Positions 7,502-16,296 are shown, counted from the stretch's first letter. The stretch: DNA of 42,272 nt from Thermoguttaceae bacterium (GCA_025062105.1 JANXAQ010000114.1:1-42272); one strand, 5' to 3'. A program made the numbers and translations. Notes: generated from the letters alone by a model not told the origin.

Positions 7502-9682
7502 ATGGACGAAAAAGCCCTTTCTGTCAGCGTTCGTTTTGAACCGCTTGGGGTCGATGTGGATGTGCCCGTGGGGCTATTGCTAGCGGATGCGGCGGCCCAA
7601 GCAGGCATACGGCTTCAGATGCCGTGCGGTGGGGAGGGGCTGTGCGGCAAATGCCGGGTTCGCCTACTCCCCAAAGCTGCTCCGGCCTCAGCCCAACCAA
7701 CTGCCGATATTTCTCCGCAAAGTCTCGACACCGGACTTCCGTTGGCCGAAGCCCGGGATTGTACGGAAGAAAAAAGCTTGGTCTCTGGCAGTCTCGGCTT
7801 GGAGAAAAACGACGAACTATTGGCGGCACCCACTGCCCAGGAAAAACGCCACTTTTCTGCCGACCAGTTGGCGGCCGGTTGGCGATTGGCCTGCCAGGTG
7901 CCGGTCCTGAGGCCCCTGCTGGTGGAGGTGCCCGAAACTTCTCTGGCCCAGGCCGCCGCCAAAATCCTAGTAGCAGGCCAAACGCTGGCCAATTTCCCAA
8001 TAGATCCGCCGGTGGTCAAACGGTTTGTGGTCTTGCCGCCGCCCAGTCGGCAAGACGATGCCCCTGATTTAGATCGGTTGGCAAAAGCGCTGGAAACCGC
8101 TTCTACCGAGCTAGTTCCACCAGACGAACCCATTGCCTCTGCTCGGGCAATGCCAAAGGCCAAAACCGAATCGCTTCGGGTGGATTGGCCGCTGCTGCGT
8201 CAATTGCCAGATCGGCTTCGGCAATACGGGTTCCAGGGTACAGCGGTTTTAGCCGGGGAGTGGCTCCTGGATTTTGAACCCGGCGATACAACCGATCAGC
8301 ATTACGGGGTGGCAGTGGACATTGGAACCACTACGATGGCGGCAGCGCTAATCCACTTGCCTACGGGCCGCCAATTGGCTGTGCAGGCCGAGCTAAATCC
8401 TCAAACCGCCTTCGGCGACGATGTGATTAGCCGGATTAGCTACGCCCAACGGAGTCCCGACCATCTGGAGGAACTCCGCTCGGCTGTTATCGGGGCCATC
8501 GACCGGATGATTGGGCAGTTGGCCGAGCAGGTAGGGATTAAGCGTGAACAAATTTACTATACCAGCCTGGTGGGCAATACCACGATGCAGCATCTGGCCT
8601 GTGGGATTACGCCGCAGTATTTGGGCCAGGTGCCATTTACCCCGGCGGCAGGCGATAGTCTGGTCGGTCAGGCAGCCGGGCTAGGGCTTCGGATCCATCC
8701 GGCCGGGCTGGTTTATGTAGCGCCGGTAATTGGCGGCTATGTAGGCGGGGATATTGTGGCCGGGATGGTAGCCGTAGGATTGGCTGGGCAAGATCGGCCG
8801 ACATTGTTTCTGGACATCGGCACCAACGGCGAGATTGTGTTAGCGGCAGGAGGTCGGCTTTTTGCGGCGGCCACGGCTGCCGGTCCTGCCTTCGAAGGTG
8901 CACGGATCTGCCACGGAATGCGGGCCGCTCCAGGAGCCATTGAACGGATCCATTTCGATGGCCAATGGCACATCCGAACCGTCGGCAACCAACGCCCCAA
9001 AGGGATTTGTGGATCCGCATTGATTGACTTGGCAGCGGAACTGCTTCGGCTTGGGTTGGTGCGGCCAGACGGCCGATTGGTACCAACCGGCCCAGAGGAT
9101 CGACTCCAGGAAGCAGTCCGGGAGGGCGATTGGCCTGAGAGTTTTTGGCCAAAACCAGATTCCAGCCCAGCCCAGCTGCCCAGCTCTGCCCGTGTTGCCG
9201 ATCTCGCCCAACGATGGACCCAGCAGCATGGAGAACCGGCATTTGTGATTTGCCCGGCTGAGCAATCGGCCACTGGAAGACCGATCCTGCTTACTCAGCG
9301 AGATGTACGCCAATTGCAACTGGCCGCTGGAGCAATCCGGACAGGGATCCAAATGCTTTTGCGCCGGGCCGGGCTGCAGGTACGGGATTTGGAAGCTGTC
9401 TGGGTGGCAGGAGCTTTTGGCACTTACATCCGGCGGCGCAATGCACAGCGGATTGGCCTTCTGCCGCCGGAACTGCCGGCAGAGCGGATTCGATTTTTAG
9501 GTAACACCGCCTTGGCCGGGGCCAGGCTTTTGGTGCTCAGCCGGCAGGCCCAAACCGAAGCGAGCCGGCTGGCCCGATCAGCCCAACATATCGATCTGGC
9601 TGCCGAGCCGGACTTCGCCGCCCTGTTTGCCGAGGCGATGTGCTTCCCAGAAGGCCACTCTCTCCCTTCGGGGGACCTATAG
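7502..9682 (+). CDS. ASKHA-domain [2Fe-2S] protein (RACo-like corrinoid activator family)
   Basis: A 726-residue protein. The N-terminal ferredoxin domain has the cluster ligands CGGEGLCGKC (near residues 41-50), and the fourth Cys in WRLACQ lies about 79 residues later. In the family this gap is usually about 30-35, so a low-complexity insert of roughly 45 residues sits inside the domain. A linker follows, then an actin-like ATPase domain: DIGTTTMAAALI near 270, LDIGTNGEI near 438, a glycine-rich AAGPAFEGARI, and a C-terminal VAGAFGTYIRRR. Members such as RACo/RamA use ATP to reduce Co(II) corrinoid proteins for methyl transfer; no corrinoid or methyltransferase gene of that type is seen here, so the partner is unknown. 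No Shine-Dalgarno precedes the ATG, and a B element ends 14 bases upstream. An O-methyltransferase gene follows after 83 bp. Confidence 0.85.
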   Translation: MDEKALSVSVRFEPLGVDVDVPVGLLLADAAAQAGIRLQMPCGGEGLCGKCRVRLLPKAAPASAQPTADISPQSLDTGLPLAEARDCTEEKSLVSGSLGLEKNDELLAAPTAQEKRHFSADQLAAGWRLACQVPVLRPLLVEVPETSLAQAAAKILVAGQTLANFPIDPPVVKRFVVLPPPSRQDDAPDLDRLAKALETASTELVPPDEPIASARAMPKAKTESLRVDWPLLRQLPDRLRQYGFQGTAVLAGEWLLDFEPGDTTDQHYGVAVDIGTTTMAAALIHLPTGRQLAVQAELNPQTAFGDDVISRISYAQRSPDHLEELRSAVIGAIDRMIGQLAEQVGIKREQIYYTSLVGNTTMQHLACGITPQYLGQVPFTPAAGDSLVGQAAGLGLRIHPAGLVYVAPVIGGYVGGDIVAGMVAVGLAGQDRPTLFLDIGTNGEIVLAAGGRLFAAATAAGPAFEGARICHGMRAAPGAIERIHFDGQWHIRTVGNQRPKGICGSALIDLAAELLRLGLVRPDGRLVPTGPEDRLQEAVREGDWPESFWPKPDSSPAQLPSSARVADLAQRWTQQHGEPAFVICPAEQSATGRPILLTQRDVRQLQLAAGAIRTGIQMLLRRAGLQVRDLEAVWVAGAFGTYIRRRNAQRIGLLPPELPAERIRFLGNTALAGARLLVLSRQAQTEASRLARSAQHIDLAAEPDFAALFAEAMCFPEGHSLPSGDL

Positions 9683-9765
9683 ACTGAAAGATTTGCCGAG
9701 AGGTTTCCGAGAAAAACGAGAGGGGGTGGCTGATATGGCAACCTTCGTCCACAAGGAGCATCAAG

Positions 9766-10437
9766 ATGTGGTGGGGATATCTGATTGGGACCGCCCTGGT
9801 ACTTGCAGGAGAAGAAATGAAGGAAAAGGCGTCAAGGCAGTCGGTGGCCAAAGCTGATTTGGTCCAGATAGAACGAGTAATTGAGCGGGTGGATCGGCAG
9901 TGTCGGGAGCAGGGGATTCCGATGATCGGGCCGCAGAAGGCCCGGCGATTGGCAGAGCTGGTCCGAGAGAAAAAGCCCGAATTGGTCGTCGAAGCTGGCA
10001 CCGCTATCGGCTATTCCGGCCTATGGATCGCCCGAGAACTAAAGCTCCTAGGCCGGGGAAAACTGATTACCATTGAAATTGACCCCCAGTCGGCTAAAGA
10101 AGCGGAAGCCAATTTCCGCCAGGCCGGCCTGGCCGATGTGGTTGAAGTGCGAATAGGCGACGCCCGAAAGATATGTAAAGAAATTCAATCGCCGGTGGAT
10201 TTTCTTTTCCTTGACTGTGGCTATTCCAACTATATGCCTTGTCTGAAGGCGATAGAGTCTCGGCTTCGGCCCGGGGCGGTGATTGTTGCCGACAACGCCG
10301 GCATTGGCGTCTCAGGGATGGCGGACTACTTGAAATATGTCCGCCAAAAGTTCCAAAGCCGAACCGAATGGTTCGACCTGGACCTGCCCTGGGCCAAACG
10401 CGATGCCATGGAGATCAGCATCGTACCGGAAAAATAA
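9766..10437 (+). CDS. SAM-dependent O-methyltransferase
   Basis: A 223-residue class I methyltransferase of the CCoAMT/COMT type. Motif I is seen as VVEAGTAIGYSGLWIA near residues 75-90, the acidic SAM-ribose ligand in ITIEIDPQ near 104, and DFLFLDCG near 147 corresponds to the DLIFIDA metal/active-site strand. Its substrate cannot be named. The start is well placed: AAGGAG seven bases before the ATG. The N-terminus MWWGYLIGTALVLAG is hydrophobic and may be a membrane anchor or export signal, which is unusual for this fold. It probably shares a transcript with the upstream ASKHA gene (83-bp gap, same strand). Confidence 0.85.
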   Translation: MWWGYLIGTALVLAGEEMKEKASRQSVAKADLVQIERVIERVDRQCREQGIPMIGPQKARRLAELVREKKPELVVEAGTAIGYSGLWIARELKLLGRGKLITIEIDPQSAKEAEANFRQAGLADVVEVRIGDARKICKEIQSPVDFLFLDCGYSNYMPCLKAIESRLRPGAVIVADNAGIGVSGMADYLKYVRQKFQSRTEWFDLDLPWAKRDAMEISIVPEK

Positions 10438-10459
10438 TACCCACCCACAAACAACCCCA

Positions 10460-10580
10460 ACAGCACAGAAGTGGACAAAGGAGTTGGGATTTTGGCGGTT
10501 TCCATGGGCTTTGGCTGACTGGCCCCTCCTCGACACTCTCCTTAAAAATAAGGATTTAGGAGATGTTTAGGGATTTTTAG
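10460..10580. repeat. Family C remnant
   Basis: It carries the C interior (TTGGGATTTTGGCGGTTTCC, GACTGGCCCCTCCTCGACA, TTAAAAATAAGGATTTAGG) but neither terminus is intact. It lies just after the methyltransferase gene. Confidence 0.5.
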
Positions 10581-10636
10581 GATGAGAGGTGGGAAATATA
10601 TTTTCATTATATAAATGCTTCTTCTAGCCTGCCTTT

Positions 10637-10790
10637 TAGCTCCAGTTTTGCCAATTTCCGGGGTACAGGCTCCGTGAGATGTTCTACCCCTTTGAAAATC
10701 TTGGCCTTAGGAAATTTGCTGAACAAACAGTCGTCAAAACCTAACTCCTTGAGATAAAAGAAGTTACAAAAATTAGCAAAAATCGTGCTT
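10637..10790. repeat. Family A variant (A-prime)
   Basis: The termini TAGCTCCAGTTTTGCCAATT and AATTAGCAAAAATCGTGCT are inverted. The arms read ACCCCTTTGAAAATCTTGG and CCTAACTCCTTGAGATAAAAG. This is an uninterrupted reference copy for the nested element near 22.5 kb. Confidence 0.65.
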
Positions 10791-10810
10791 TGCTCTTGGA
10801 CAGAAGCTCT

Positions 10811-10963
10811 TAGCTCGAGTTTTGCTATTTTCCCTAACTGGTTTTGCCATAAGCAGTTACGATGCAACTTGCCTTTGTTCACCCCATTTCCTAACGCCAA
10901 TAGTGCAAGGAGTTAGAGCTTTCTCCTTTCGGGGGAACGGCAAAAATGGCAAAAGTCGAGCTT
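10811..10963. repeat. Family A palindromic element joined to C
   Basis: The termini TAGCTCGAGTTTTGCTATTTT (inverted) and AAAATGGCAAAAGTCGAGCT enclose arms TAACTG...CAGTTA and CTAACGCC...GGAGTTAG. Its right end runs straight into a C element through CTTAGAGGCTG. Confidence 0.75.
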
Positions 10964-10964
10964 A

Positions 10965-11122
10965 GAGGCTGTCCTAAAAAGCATTTTCTATGAGTAAAGG
11001 AGGTTTCCTTCCTCAATTCCCCAGAATCCCAAAGATCCCTAGTTTTAACGAGTATGGAGGATAGGAGCTGGTCGGCCCAAACCCATCGGAAACCGCCCAC
11101 ATCCCAATTTCAGGACAGCCTC
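10965..11122. repeat. Family C palindromic element
   Basis: A 158-bp copy with ends GAGGCTGTCCTAAAAAGC and AATTTCAGGACAGCCTC. TTA precedes it and TCA follows it. A shorter C-like remnant follows at about 11125-11175. The rest of 10.4-11.2 kb is made of these repeats. Confidence 0.75.
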
Positions 11123-11244
11123 TCAGCGCGAAAACCTAGCAGGAAAACGCTGGAATCCCAACTCAGGACAGTTTCTAGGCCTTAAGGAACCGCACAAATA
11201 AGCGTACTACCGGCCAGAAATACTCGGAAGCCGGCAGCAGCTGG

Positions 11245-12426
11245 TTATCGAGTCCATACCAGAGCGAGGCCGACGTGATTACCGCCAGCGATAGGAACTA
11301 ATGTCCAAGGGCGTTCCCCGGTCTCCGTCTGATATACGGCCCGACAAGCCAAGAAAGCAACCCACCAGCCAAGACATACCTGGGAGAGATAATGGCTATC
11401 GTCATTCAGCCGAGACCATGCAGGAAAGGCTGAACCCACATACAAGGCAGCCTGTAGAACAGGTCGGTCGGTCCACTGGGCGGCGATAAGAAAAGGGACG
11501 GCTCCAATGAAGGCATGGCCGCTCAGGCCGTTGATATCCTGAAAAGGCCGCCATTGGGAACCCTCCGGATCGACAGGTCGAGCACCGCCGCTCAGCGCTT
11601 GCAAGAATAGCAGCGGCGGTGCGCCGACCAGATAAGCCCGGCTGACCTGTTGGCCGAACCGGCCCACAACTCCCAACACCGGCCGCTGCGAAGCTAAAAT
11701 CCCCAACACGCCAAAAGCTGCATACGAAGGAACAAAAATGGCCCCCTCTCCCCAAGGTTTCCAGAAAGAGGACAAGTTGTCTAGCCCTTCGGAGCGAACA
11801 TCTTCGCGGTACCAATCTTGAAACTTTTCGTCCAAAGAGGTATTGGCAAACACCGCCGCTAAAGCCAAACCCAGTCCTAAATCCCGGAAAGTAGGCCAAC
11901 TATAAAAATGTAGATGATCTTCTCGAATATTCTGCAAAAGGAGCCGGCTTTGGGCCCGGACCCGCCAGCGATACCGAAGCCGACGTAATGGTCGGAGTTC
12001 TTCTTCCAGCAAAGGAGGTGGCGGCAGTTGGCTCCAGCCCCAATCTTCCGGCGGTTCTGCAAAAGCCAGCTCAGGCCCAAAATAACACTCCGGAGAAGCA
12101 GGTTGGGAATCTGGGAACAAAGAGCCAACTGTCGCAGCAGAGTCTGATGTTCCTCTTAGCTTCTGCTCAACAGAAGGCAGCAAAGACAATTCTGTAGGAT
12201 CCGGCTCTGAATTATCCGGGCAAGCCGACTGGGGGGAAAAGGGCCAGATAGGTTCCCCAGGTCGGGGGGAATCCAACTCCTCGTGGGAAGGGAACCAGCC
12301 AGTCTCTTCGAACACGCTCCCCAAAGTGGATAAGGGTTGGGTTTGGGCCAGAAGAGGCCCCGCAGTCCAGAGGCCTCCCCAGACCATCAGCCAAAGTCGG
12401 ACTCCTCGGCGGATCGGACAACTCAA
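11245..12426 (-). CDS. PAP2-superfamily phosphatase-like membrane protein
   Basis: A 393-residue protein with an N-terminal signal (RRGVRLWLMVWGGLW, cleavage near LLAQTQ) if the TTG start is used. A Pro/Glu-rich low-complexity region fills residues 30-130. The C-terminal half has hydrophobic segments and the PAP2 signatures LSGHAF near 302 and SRLNDDSHYLSQ near 337, which carry the two catalytic histidines. In the last motif Gln stands where many members have Asp, and the Lys of the first motif is not obvious (GGARPVDPEGSQWRPF), so activity is uncertain. Family members remove phosphate from lipid or small phosphoesters at the membrane. An ATG at 12387 is the alternative start, but it would lose the positive N-region. 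Neither start has a clear Shine-Dalgarno. Confidence 0.75.
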   Translation of the reverse strand: MSCPIRRGVRLWLMVWGGLWTAGPLLAQTQPLSTLGSVFEETGWFPSHEELDSPRPGEPIWPFSPQSACPDNSEPDPTELSLLPSVEQKLRGTSDSAATVGSLFPDSQPASPECYFGPELAFAEPPEDWGWSQLPPPPLLEEELRPLRRLRYRWRVRAQSRLLLQNIREDHLHFYSWPTFRDLGLGLALAAVFANTSLDEKFQDWYREDVRSEGLDNLSSFWKPWGEGAIFVPSYAAFGVLGILASQRPVLGVVGRFGQQVSRAYLVGAPPLLFLQALSGGARPVDPEGSQWRPFQDINGLSGHAFIGAVPFLIAAQWTDRPVLQAALYVGSAFPAWSRLNDDSHYLSQVCLGWWVAFLACRAVYQTETGERPWTLVPIAGGNHVGLALVWTR

Positions 12427-12693
12427 GGCGGCTTCTTTTTTGTTCCAAGGGCAAACCAGCTTCTGCCCTTCCCCTCAGGAGAGCTAAAGGACGCCAGATG
12501 GCTAGCCAACCTGCGGGGAAAAGGAACATCCATTTGTCAGGTAAGAACCTCTCCCCCGCCGCAGCCTTCCCCCCACCTAACGCCTGTAGCCCCCTCAGGA
12601 AGGATGAAGTGTTTTTTCTCTCCATGCCAATTTCCACGTTCATATTCCCGCATTAGGTTTGGATCGACTTGATATTTTCGATACGTTAGATAA
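12427..12693. other. Spacer between nth and the PAP2-like gene
   Basis: A spacer of 267 bases with no repeat family, hairpin terminator or gene that I can support. Both neighbours are on the minus strand. Confidence 0.4.
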
Positions 12694-13455
12694 TTATTTC
12701 CCAAAAGAAAAAGCTTTTCTATTTGTCGTATTTTTTCTAAATTCCCCAATTTTTCGCCAAAAAGCACATTTGGCGGCTAAAGGACATAAGCGGCAACGAG
12801 GCCGCCGGGCCAAACAGGTCAGCCGACCATGCCGAATCAATTGCAGGTGAAACTCCAAGATCCACCGAGCAGGTACTTGCTGGCCCAGAAGCTGGTGGGC
12901 TTTTGAGGCCGAACATTTTGCCGGTAGCAGCCCTAACCGCTGAGCCACCCGATGCACATGGGTATCCACTGGCAAGACCGGCCGACCACAGGCAAATAGC
13001 AACACACAAGCAGCAGTCTTCAGGCCCACTCCAGGAAAATGCAGTAAATATTCCAAAGCCTTTTCGGTGGGCCAGTCATGGAGAAAATCTAAAGAAAAAT
13101 CGCTTTGATGGGCTTTGAGCTGCTGTAGCTCTTGCAGGATGGCCCGAATGGTCCTGGCCCGTTGCCAGGCCAGCCCAGCCGGTCGAATGACCCGGACTAG
13201 CTCGGCCATCGGAGCCTGAAGGACTGCCTGCCACCTGGGAAATCGCCGACGAAGATTTGCCCAGGCCGCCTGACAGCCAGAAGCCGACGTATGCTGCGAA
13301 AGCACCGTCCGAATCAAACTGTCCAGCACCGGCTCAGGAGGCGGCGGTTGGATCGGGCCATAAACCTCACGCAGCCGACGGCAAATCTCCGCTGGCTTCC
13401 ATCCCTCGAACGACTCCCAACTCATCCCAGAGGGTTGAGGTTTTGCTGAGCTCAT
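12694..13455 (-). CDS. nth: Endonuclease III (DNA glycosylase / AP lyase)
   Basis: A 253-residue base-excision-repair enzyme of the HhH-GPD superfamily. The helix-hairpin-helix FPGVGLKTA lies at 140-148 with the catalytic Lys146. The catalytic Asp164 is in LPVDTHVHRV. The [4Fe-4S] loop is intact: Cys214-x6-Cys221-x2-Cys224-x5-Cys230. It should remove oxidised pyrimidines and cleave the resulting abasic site. It is slightly longer than typical Nth (about 210-220) through an N-terminal extension, and ends with a basic tail RKNTTNRKAFSFGK. The ATG is preceded by AAAAGG at a suitable distance; a second Met at residue 11 is a possible alternative. A family B element begins 93 bp upstream. It could be an Nth-like paralogue, but all catalytic features are present. 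Confidence 0.9.
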   Translation of the reverse strand: MSSAKPQPSGMSWESFEGWKPAEICRRLREVYGPIQPPPPEPVLDSLIRTVLSQHTSASGCQAAWANLRRRFPRWQAVLQAPMAELVRVIRPAGLAWQRARTIRAILQELQQLKAHQSDFSLDFLHDWPTEKALEYLLHFPGVGLKTAACVLLFACGRPVLPVDTHVHRVAQRLGLLPAKCSASKAHQLLGQQVPARWILEFHLQLIRHGRLTCLARRPRCRLCPLAAKCAFWRKIGEFRKNTTNRKAFSFGK

Positions 13456-13548
13456 AAGCTGGCCTTTTGCCGTTTTCCATACCTGCTTTTTTCATGTAGT
13501 TATGACGATACCTCTGCCGTCCCCACAATGTCCACCTCACATAATATA

Positions 13549-13738
13549 GGAACCTCTGCAGAATACTGAACATATAGTGAACTTTATGAACCTTTGACTC
13601 TCTAGCCGGTTGATTCTCCTATCTAGACATCTACTATCTATTGGGTGCTAGCAATGCTAGTAGCCCTATATGTTGTGTTAGAGAGAAGACCGGCCAAAAT
13701 GGTATAAAAATATCCCTTTCGAATTATGCAGAGGTTAC
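13549..13738 (-). repeat. Family B element with 4-bp TATA duplication, upstream of nth
   Basis: A 190-bp copy from GGAACCTCTGCAGAATACTG to ATTATGCAGAGGTTAC. TATA lies on both sides (545-548 and 739-742 of this kilobase). Its R end faces the nth start codon. It contains GCTAGCAATGCTAG. Confidence 0.8.
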
Positions 13739-13922
13739 TATAAGGAGTGAGTGCATCTTTCTTCCAGAATGGGGTCCAAAATGGCAAAAGTCCAAGGAAC
13801 TGCAAGGGAAACCATCCGGCTCTCTCCTGCTTGGATAGGCAGATACCCCAACTAGCTTCCGGCCAAGGAAATTCACGGGGGGTATTTCGACCGAGTGAGG
13901 GAAAAACCTATTTTGTGACTCA

Positions 13923-14080
13923 GAGGCCATCTTAAAAAGCATTTTCTATGATGAAAGGGAGTTGCCTTTCTCAATTCCCCAGAATCCCCAAAGTCCCTGT
14001 TTTTAAGGGCTGTCAAAGGAAGGAGCCGGTCGGCCAAAATCCATGGGAAACCACCCAAATCCCAATTTCAGGACAGCCTC
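13923..14080. repeat. Family C palindromic element with TCA flanks
   Basis: A 158-bp copy with ends GAGGCCATCTTAAAAAGC and AATTTCAGGACAGCCTC. TCA flanks it directly on both sides. It abuts a family A element on its right. 13739-13922 has no recognisable gene. Confidence 0.75.
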
Positions 14081-14083
14081 TCA

Positions 14084-14236
14084 GTTCGACTTTTGCCATT
14101 TTTCCTAAGTTGTTTTTTGTTACCAGAGGTGGAACGGACCTTTCTTTGGTTCACACAATTTCCTAAGTCCAATAATTTCAAGGAGTTAGAACTTCCCCAT
14201 TTCGGCACAGGGCCAAAATTGGCAAAAGTCGAGTTT
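14084..14236. repeat. Family A palindromic element
   Basis: The ends GTTCGACTTTTGCCATTTT and AAAATTGGCAAAAGTCGAG are inverted around CCTAAGTCCAATAATTTC. It is squeezed between a C and a B element with almost no spacer. Confidence 0.75.
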
Positions 14237-14242
14237 AAGGAA

Positions 14243-14416
14243 GGAACCTTTGCGGAAGACTAAATATCTATATGAGCAATTTGATAGGATAGGGTTCGGC
14301 TGCCCTATCTAATAGCTACTATATGTAGGGTGCTAGCAACCCACAATATATTGGGTGCGATACGGAGGGAACCAAAATGGTATAAAAATATCTCCCTCAA
14401 CGGATGCAGAAGTTCC
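14243..14416 (-). repeat. Family B palindromic element
   Basis: A 174-bp copy with ends GGAACCTTTGCGGAAG and CGGATGCAGAAGTTCC. It includes ACCCACAATATATTGGGT. It lies near the 3' end of yjbQ. No clear target duplication. Confidence 0.75.
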
Positions 14417-14549
14417 ACGAACTGAATCCCTGCTTTCGCAGTGATGAGAAAAGCAGCTTCTCCATTCGGCCCAGGTGCTACCATCAGAGCACTTTGGAGG
14501 ATCTGTGAACAGACAGTGTGATTGGCCCGGATGCCAAGTTAGCAGGGCT

Positions 14550-14972
14550 TTATTCGCCGATGATTTTAATCAGTACCCGTTTGGGGCGTTGGCCGTCGAA
14601 TTCGCCATAGAAAATCTGTTCCCATGGCCCGAAATCCAGTCGTCCGTTCGTAATAGCCACCACCACTTCCCGACCCATGATTTGACGTTTATGATGAGCA
14701 TCTCCATTATCTTCGCCAGTGCGGTTATGATGATAGGCGGTAGGCGAAGGATCATACGGAGCCAGTTTTTCCAACCAACGCTTAAAGTCCTCATGTAGCC
14801 CTGGTTCATCATCGTTAATAAACACACTGGCCGTAATGTGCATCGCATTGACTAGGCAGAGGCCTTCTTTCACGCCGCTCCGTTGTACGGCGGCTTCCAC
14901 CTGAGGAGTAATATTGACAAAAGCCATCCGCTGCGGAATATGAAAGGTCAAATATTCGGTATAAGATTTCAT
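14550..14972 (-). CDS. YjbQ / UPF0047 family protein
   Basis: A 140-residue protein that matches the YjbQ (UPF0047) family over its full usual length. Family-typical segments are visible: [18 protein letters not shown], the metal-binding region [17 protein letters not shown] with clustered His, and the C-terminal [17 protein letters not shown]. Members form small trimeric barrels; E. coli YjbQ has weak thiamine-phosphate-synthase activity, and the real role is unsettled. It probably acts in the cytosol. The ATG has AGGAG nine bases upstream. It stands alone between two repeat clusters. Confidence 0.9.
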   Translation of the reverse strand: MKSYTEYLTFHIPQRMAFVNITPQVEAAVQRSGVKEGLCLVNAMHITASVFINDDEPGLHEDFKRWLEKLAPYDPSPTAYHHNRTGEDNGDAHHKRQIMGREVVVAITNGRLDFGPWEQIFYGEFDGQRPKRVLIKIIGE

Positions 14973-15451
14973 GGGTGCAGACTCCTAGAAAGGCTAGTGT
15001 TCTCGGTTCCGAGTCAGTGAGCATCGGATAAAGAAAAACCTGGTGCCTGCCTCGGCAATCTAGAGAAAAACAAATTAAGTATTGTGCTTGCCAGTATAAG
15101 AGCGTTTTGTCCGAAGGCAATAGGAAAAATGTTACACTTCGGGCCGGTGGCAAACCGCCTCTACGCTCCGTATCAAGGGTCGGCATTGCCCGAGGCGGCG
15201 CCGGCTGCGAGAGCAAAAAAACCCATTGAGGCCATTTTTTTGATTAACCTGCATTCCGCGGTCAGGAGAGGTAATCCGGTTCTGTGAGCCTGCTCGCCTG
15301 CCACCAGGCCAAAAGAAGCCCCACATCAACCCACTTCATTCAGCCAAGTATTATGAACAATTCGTATGAGCTTTGCCGATTTTCATAACTTAAGTTCTCT
15401 TCAGGAGCAGAGGGACGTCATTTGTTTCCTAATTCCAATAATTCCGGGCAC

Positions 15452-15605
15452 TTAGCTCAACTTTTGCCGTTTTAGGCCTTCTCCCGGAAGGGGAAAACTC
15501 TAAGTCCTTGTAGCTATTGGACTTAGGACATTGTGTGAACAAAAGGAAGTCTCGTCGTAACTACTGAAAACAGAAAGGCTTAAAGAAAATGGCCAAAGTC
15601 GAGCT
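15452..15605. repeat. Family A palindromic element joined to C
   Basis: The ends TTAGCTCAACTTTTGCCG and AATGGCCAAAGTCGAGC are inverted around TAAGTCCTTGTAGC and TTGGACTTAGG. It begins the 850-bp repeat chain A-C-A'-C-(A)-B that reaches to nadD. 14973-15451 holds no other recognised feature. Confidence 0.7.
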
Positions 15606-15607
15606 TA

Positions 15608-15764
15608 GAGGCTGTCTGGAAATCAAGACTTGGGCATTTCCCGATAGATTTTGGATTAAAAGGATTGCTTAGCAAAAGACGGAAAAAATAGGCACGTTCG
15701 GCATTCTAGGTAATCCAACTACGGAGCTGATTTCTCCTGGAAAAATGCATTTCTAGCCAGCCTC
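15608..15764. repeat. Family C element with TTA flanks
   Basis: A 157-bp copy with ends GAGGCTGTCTGGAAATC and GCATTTCTAGCCAGCCTC. TTA is present directly on both sides (15605-15607 and 15765-15767). Confidence 0.7.
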
Positions 15765-15767
15765 TTA

Positions 15768-15918
15768 GTTCCACTTTTGCCAATTTCTAGGGTGCTTCCC
15801 CTTTGGGAGATATCCTAACCCTTTGATAATATTGGAGTTAGGAAATTTGCTGAACAAAGAATCCTCAAAACCAAAATCCTTGAAATAAAAGACATTACAA
15901 AAATGGCAAAAGTTAAGG
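15768..15918. repeat. Family A variant (A-prime) between two C elements
   Basis: The ends AGTTCCACTTTTGCCAATTT and AAATGGCAAAAGTTAAGG are inverted around CTAACCCCTTTGATAATATT and GGAGTTAGG. It joins C elements on both sides. Confidence 0.65.
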
Positions 15919-15921
15919 TTA

Positions 15922-16069
15922 GAGGCTGTCCTGAAAAGGCATTTCCACAACAAAAACGGTTTGCCTTCCACCATTCCCAACATACCTATTTTCCAAGACC
16001 ATCGATGCCATGTCTGTTGGACCAAAACCCATCAGGGAAACCTTCCAATACCGAGTGTAGGAGAGCCTC
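15922..16069. repeat. Family C palindromic element
   Basis: A 148-bp copy from GAGGCTGTCCTGAAAAGGC to TAGGAGAGCCTC. TTA precedes it, TAG follows it. The 48 bases after it are a remnant of an A element (right arm and AAAATAGCAAAAGTCGAG). Confidence 0.65.
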
Positions 16070-16121
16070 TAGAGATTACCCGCTTTCAGCGGGAAACCCA
16101 AAATAGCAAAAGTCGAGATTA

Positions 16122-16296
16122 GGAATCTCGACATCATTGGAAGGAGATATTTTTATATCATTTTGGCTTATTTTCTCTCTAACCTATGGAGGGTTAGTCG
16201 TATTACTAGCACCCCTAGGAGCTGTTCAGGTAGGAGAAGCAAGTAGCTATAGATACGAAAGTTCATATAGTTCCTTCGTTGTTTTTCAGAAGTTCC
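16122..16296 (+). repeat. Family B element with 4-bp ATTA duplication, before nadD
   Basis: A 175-bp copy with ends GGAATCTCGACATC and TTTTTCAGAAGTTCC. ATTA flanks it on both sides (16118-16121, 16297-16300). It ends 23 bases before the nadD start codon with its R end toward the gene, so it supplies the immediate upstream DNA. Confidence 0.8.
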
